A stretch of 6,677 nucleotides of DNA, taken from positions 1-6,677 of the forward strand of contig CAMJFV010000101.1 in assembly GCA_946405045.1 (NCBI GenBank), read 5' to 3'. The position numbers were made by a program, and so were the translations under genes. This DNA is from an uncultured Bacteroidales bacterium. GTDB taxonomy: Bacteria; Bacteroidota; Bacteroidia; Bacteroidales; Paludibacteraceae. Of the stretch, positions 4,784 through 6,677 are shown piece after piece. Numbering within the stretch: position 1 is the first letter of the stretch; each line of letters opens with the position of its first letter. The notes beneath the pieces were generated by a model that saw only the letters and a program-made list of their open reading frames with translations, had not been told where the DNA came from and ran no database searches.

Positions 4784-6677
4784 TTATCTGATGTTTGCGA
4801 TGCTGATGATGTCGGCGAAGACACCGGCAGCAGTCACAGCAGCACCTGCACCATAACCACGGATCATCATTGGATCCTTGTATCTTGCTGTGTTGATGAT
4901 GATCAAGTTGTTGCTTCCCTCAAGATCGTAGAATGGGTGGCGTGAGTCGACAGCCTGCAGACCAACCTTAGTCTTTCCTTCATCAAGAGTGGCAACGAAT
5001 CTCCAACGTTTGCCTTCTGCTGCGATAACCTTTCTCTTCTCCTCGAACTCAGCGTCGAATTTCTCAACCTTTTTCCAGAAATCATCAAGAGTGCCTTCGA
5101 AGAAATCATCAGGGATGAACAGGTTCTTCTCAACGTCTTCCTGACTAACCTTCAAACCGCTCTCACGTGCAAGGATAACCAATTTTCTGATCACATCCTT
5201 ACCGCTTAGGTCGATACGTGGATCTGGCTCAGCGAATCTTGCCTCCATAGCCATCTTGATAGCCTTGCTCAAAGGAATCTCTTCGCTGATAGTGTTGAAG
5301 ATAAAGTTCAATGTTCCTGAAAGGACAGCCTCAAGTTTCACGATTCTATCACCAGAGTAGATCAAATCACCGATTGTGTTGATGATAGGAAGACCGGCTC
5401 CAACGTTAGTCTCGAACAAATATTTGATACCTCTCTTACGAGCTGTGTTCTTCAAATTGATGTAATTGTCATAGTCGCCAGACGCTGCGATCTTGTTGGC
5501 GCAGACAACTGAAATATTGTGCTGAAGCAGATCTAAATACATTGCTGCGATCGCTGGAGCTGCAGTACAGTCTACGAATACACAGTTGAATGCATTAAGC
5601 TCGAACAATGCCTTCTTCAACGACTCTGGAGTCGACTCCTTACCCTCTGTCTTCAAAAGCTCGTTGTACTTAGTCAAGTCGACGCCGTTGCGATCCAAGA
5701 TAAACTTAGATACGTCTGCAACACCCATCACATTAAGTTTCACGCCATTCTGGTTCATGATAAGCTCTTTCTGAGAGTGAAGCTGCTCAAGCAAGCTGCC
5801 TCCCACAGTACCAGTACCAACTACGAATATGTTCAACTCCTGGTACTCAGTCAAGAAGAAAGACTCGTGGATAGCGTTCAGTGCTTTCTTGATGTTTTTC
5901 TTCTCAAGTACCACTGTTATGCTTGTCTCGGAAGAACCCTGGTTCATTGCGACGATGTTGATGTTGTTGCGTCCAAGGGCGTTGAACAACTTGCCTGCTG
6001 TGCCTGTAGCGTTCTTCATGTTCTCGCCGACGATGACAACAGAAGCAAGATCACGCATTGTCTGCACTTTGCAAGAATCTATTGAAGAAAGGTTCTGGCT
6101 CAAATTGTTGAAGTATCCTTCGTATTCCACAGGGATACATACAGAGAATGATCCGCCTGCTGCAGAAAGAGAGAACACAGTGTAAGGCACGTGGTCGCTT
6201 TCAAGAACCATAGCCGATTCCGACACCAAACGAGGAAGATAGTCAGAAGGAAGTCCTGAGAATGTGTACATAACACAGTCGTCCTGGCTTGCGATACCCT
6301 TGATAACTTTATCTTCAGGATTTGGAGTGGCTGAAATCACAGTTGTGTTACCGTTGCAGATATTCTTCATTGATAGAGGAATCTTAGCCTCTGCAAGTGG
6401 AGTAAGAGCGTCTGAGAACAAAGTTCCGACACCATTTATAGAAAGTTCTCTTGCCTCCTCGTAGCTCATGTGCTCGATAAGGTATGCCGACGTGATTTTT
6501 TTAGGATCAGCGCTCATAAACTCATCGGTAGGCTTCCACACCTGCACCTCCTGAGCTCCCATCACTTTTGCGATGTAAGCGGCAGTAAGGTCTGATGAAC
6601 CACGGCCAAGAGTGGCGATCTCGTCGTCATTTGTTCCGGCGATGAAACCCTGGCAAACAACAGCACCTTTGATTTTT
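4784..6677 (-). CDS. thrA: Bifunctional aspartokinase/homoserine dehydrogenase (5' end outside the window)
   Basis: The visible 630 residues are the C-terminal three-quarters of a protein that is usually about 810-820 aa. The frame is open through the right edge; the GTG at 6565 is internal. In order it contains the end of an aspartokinase domain (GRGSSDLTAA, nt 6607-6578), two ACT-like regions, then homoserine dehydrogenase. The latter has a Rossmann motif GTGTVGGSL (visible residues 287-295), ANK (393-395), NVGAGLPII (424-432), EAVLSGTLNFIFN and EPDPRIDLSGKD (483-494), and a C-terminal RGYGAGAAVTAAGVFAD. It would reduce aspartate semialdehyde to homoserine with NAD(P)H. The second ACT region (GENMKNATGTAGKLF...NQGSSETSI) looks normal. 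Oddly, in the kinase half WTDVDG is replaced by WKPTDE and FGAKVLHP by NGVGTLFS, and the first ACT region lacks its glycine-rich and SSSE-like motifs, so aspartokinase activity is doubtful. First gene of thrA-apgM-thrC. Confidence 0.96.
   Translation of the reverse strand, partial: KIKGAVVCQGFIAGTNDDEIATLGRGSSDLTAAYIAKVMGAQEVQVWKPTDEFMSADPKKITSAYLIEHMSYEEARELSINGVGTLFSDALTPLAEAKIPLSMKNICNGNTTVISATPNPEDKVIKGIASQDDCVMYTFSGLPSDYLPRLVSESAMVLESDHVPYTVFSLSAAGGSFSVCIPVEYEGYFNNLSQNLSSIDSCKVQTMRDLASVVIVGENMKNATGTAGKLFNALGRNNINIVAMNQGSSETSITVVLEKKNIKKALNAIHESFFLTEYQELNIFVVGTGTVGGSLLEQLHSQKELIMNQNGVKLNVMGVADVSKFILDRNGVDLTKYNELLKTEGKESTPESLKKALFELNAFNCVFVDCTAAPAIAAMYLDLLQHNISVVCANKIAASGDYDNYINLKNTARKRGIKYLFETNVGAGLPIINTIGDLIYSGDRIVKLEAVLSGTLNFIFNTISEEIPLSKAIKMAMEARFAEPDPRIDLSGKDVIRKLVILARESGLKVSQEDVEKNLFIPDDFFEGTLDDFWKKVEKFDAEFEEKRKVIAAEGKRWRFVATLDEGKTKVGLQAVDSRHPFYDLEGSNNLIIINTARYKDPMMIRGYGAGAAVTAAGVFADIISIANIR

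Noticed and set aside
5221..5260. Arg-Phe in place of the Gly-aromatic pair before EPDPRIDLSG in homoserine dehydrogenase
   Set aside because: It departs from the enterobacterial signature, but as I recall Bacteroidetes ThrA also carries Arg-aromatic here, so it is probably lineage-normal and not a defect.
6563..6565. GTG at 6565 as the thrA start
   Set aside because: The frame continues upstream to the window edge with clear aspartokinase sequence (GFIAG, TLGRGSSDLTAAYIAK), so the GTG is an internal valine codon.
1..6677. CRISPR array, tRNA/rRNA, transposase, phage or toxin-antitoxin genes
   Set aside because: No regularly spaced repeats, cloverleaf or CCA-ended structures, or relevant protein motifs were seen on either strand.

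Overview
The window looks like chromosomal DNA from a Bacteroidales bacterium (Prevotella/Bacteroides-like). The basis is the thrA-apgM-thrC gene order, TAnnTTTG-type -7 boxes upstream of two genes, the lack of Shine-Dalgarno sequences before A/T-rich starts, and a short lipoprotein signal. The genus is an inference. All recognised genes are on the minus strand, so transcription runs from the right edge to the left.

Right two-thirds (2096-6677): a threonine operon. A bifunctional aspartokinase/homoserine dehydrogenase (thrA, 5' end outside the window) is followed after 23 bp by an ApgM-like alkaline-phosphatase-superfamily protein that very probably acts as the homoserine kinase. Threonine synthase (thrC) follows after a further 154 bp. 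Together they cover aspartate semialdehyde -> homoserine -> O-phosphohomoserine -> threonine. The homoserine dehydrogenase half and second ACT domain of ThrA look intact. The visible part of the aspartokinase half and the first ACT domain lack several motifs normally invariant in the family, so that half may be a pseudo-kinase. The apgM-thrC gap holds a compact RNA-like hairpin (GNRA loop plus tandem G-A mismatches) in the sense strand.

Middle (1590-2095): about 500 bp without a supported gene, rich in repeats and palindromes. It holds two copies of a ~40-bp direct repeat, a strong terminator behind thrC, several inverted repeats and the promoter of the next gene.

Left third (1-1589): an ADP-ribosylglycohydrolase (DraG/ARH family, 263 aa) ends at a second copy of the same terminator unit. 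The tail of that terminator overlaps the promoter of a lipoprotein gene. The lipoprotein reading frame meets an in-frame TAG after 85 codons, then stays open in the same frame for 140 codons to the window edge. This suggests a recently broken gene, a sequencing error or recoding. I see no tRNA, rRNA, CRISPR array, transposase or phage gene.
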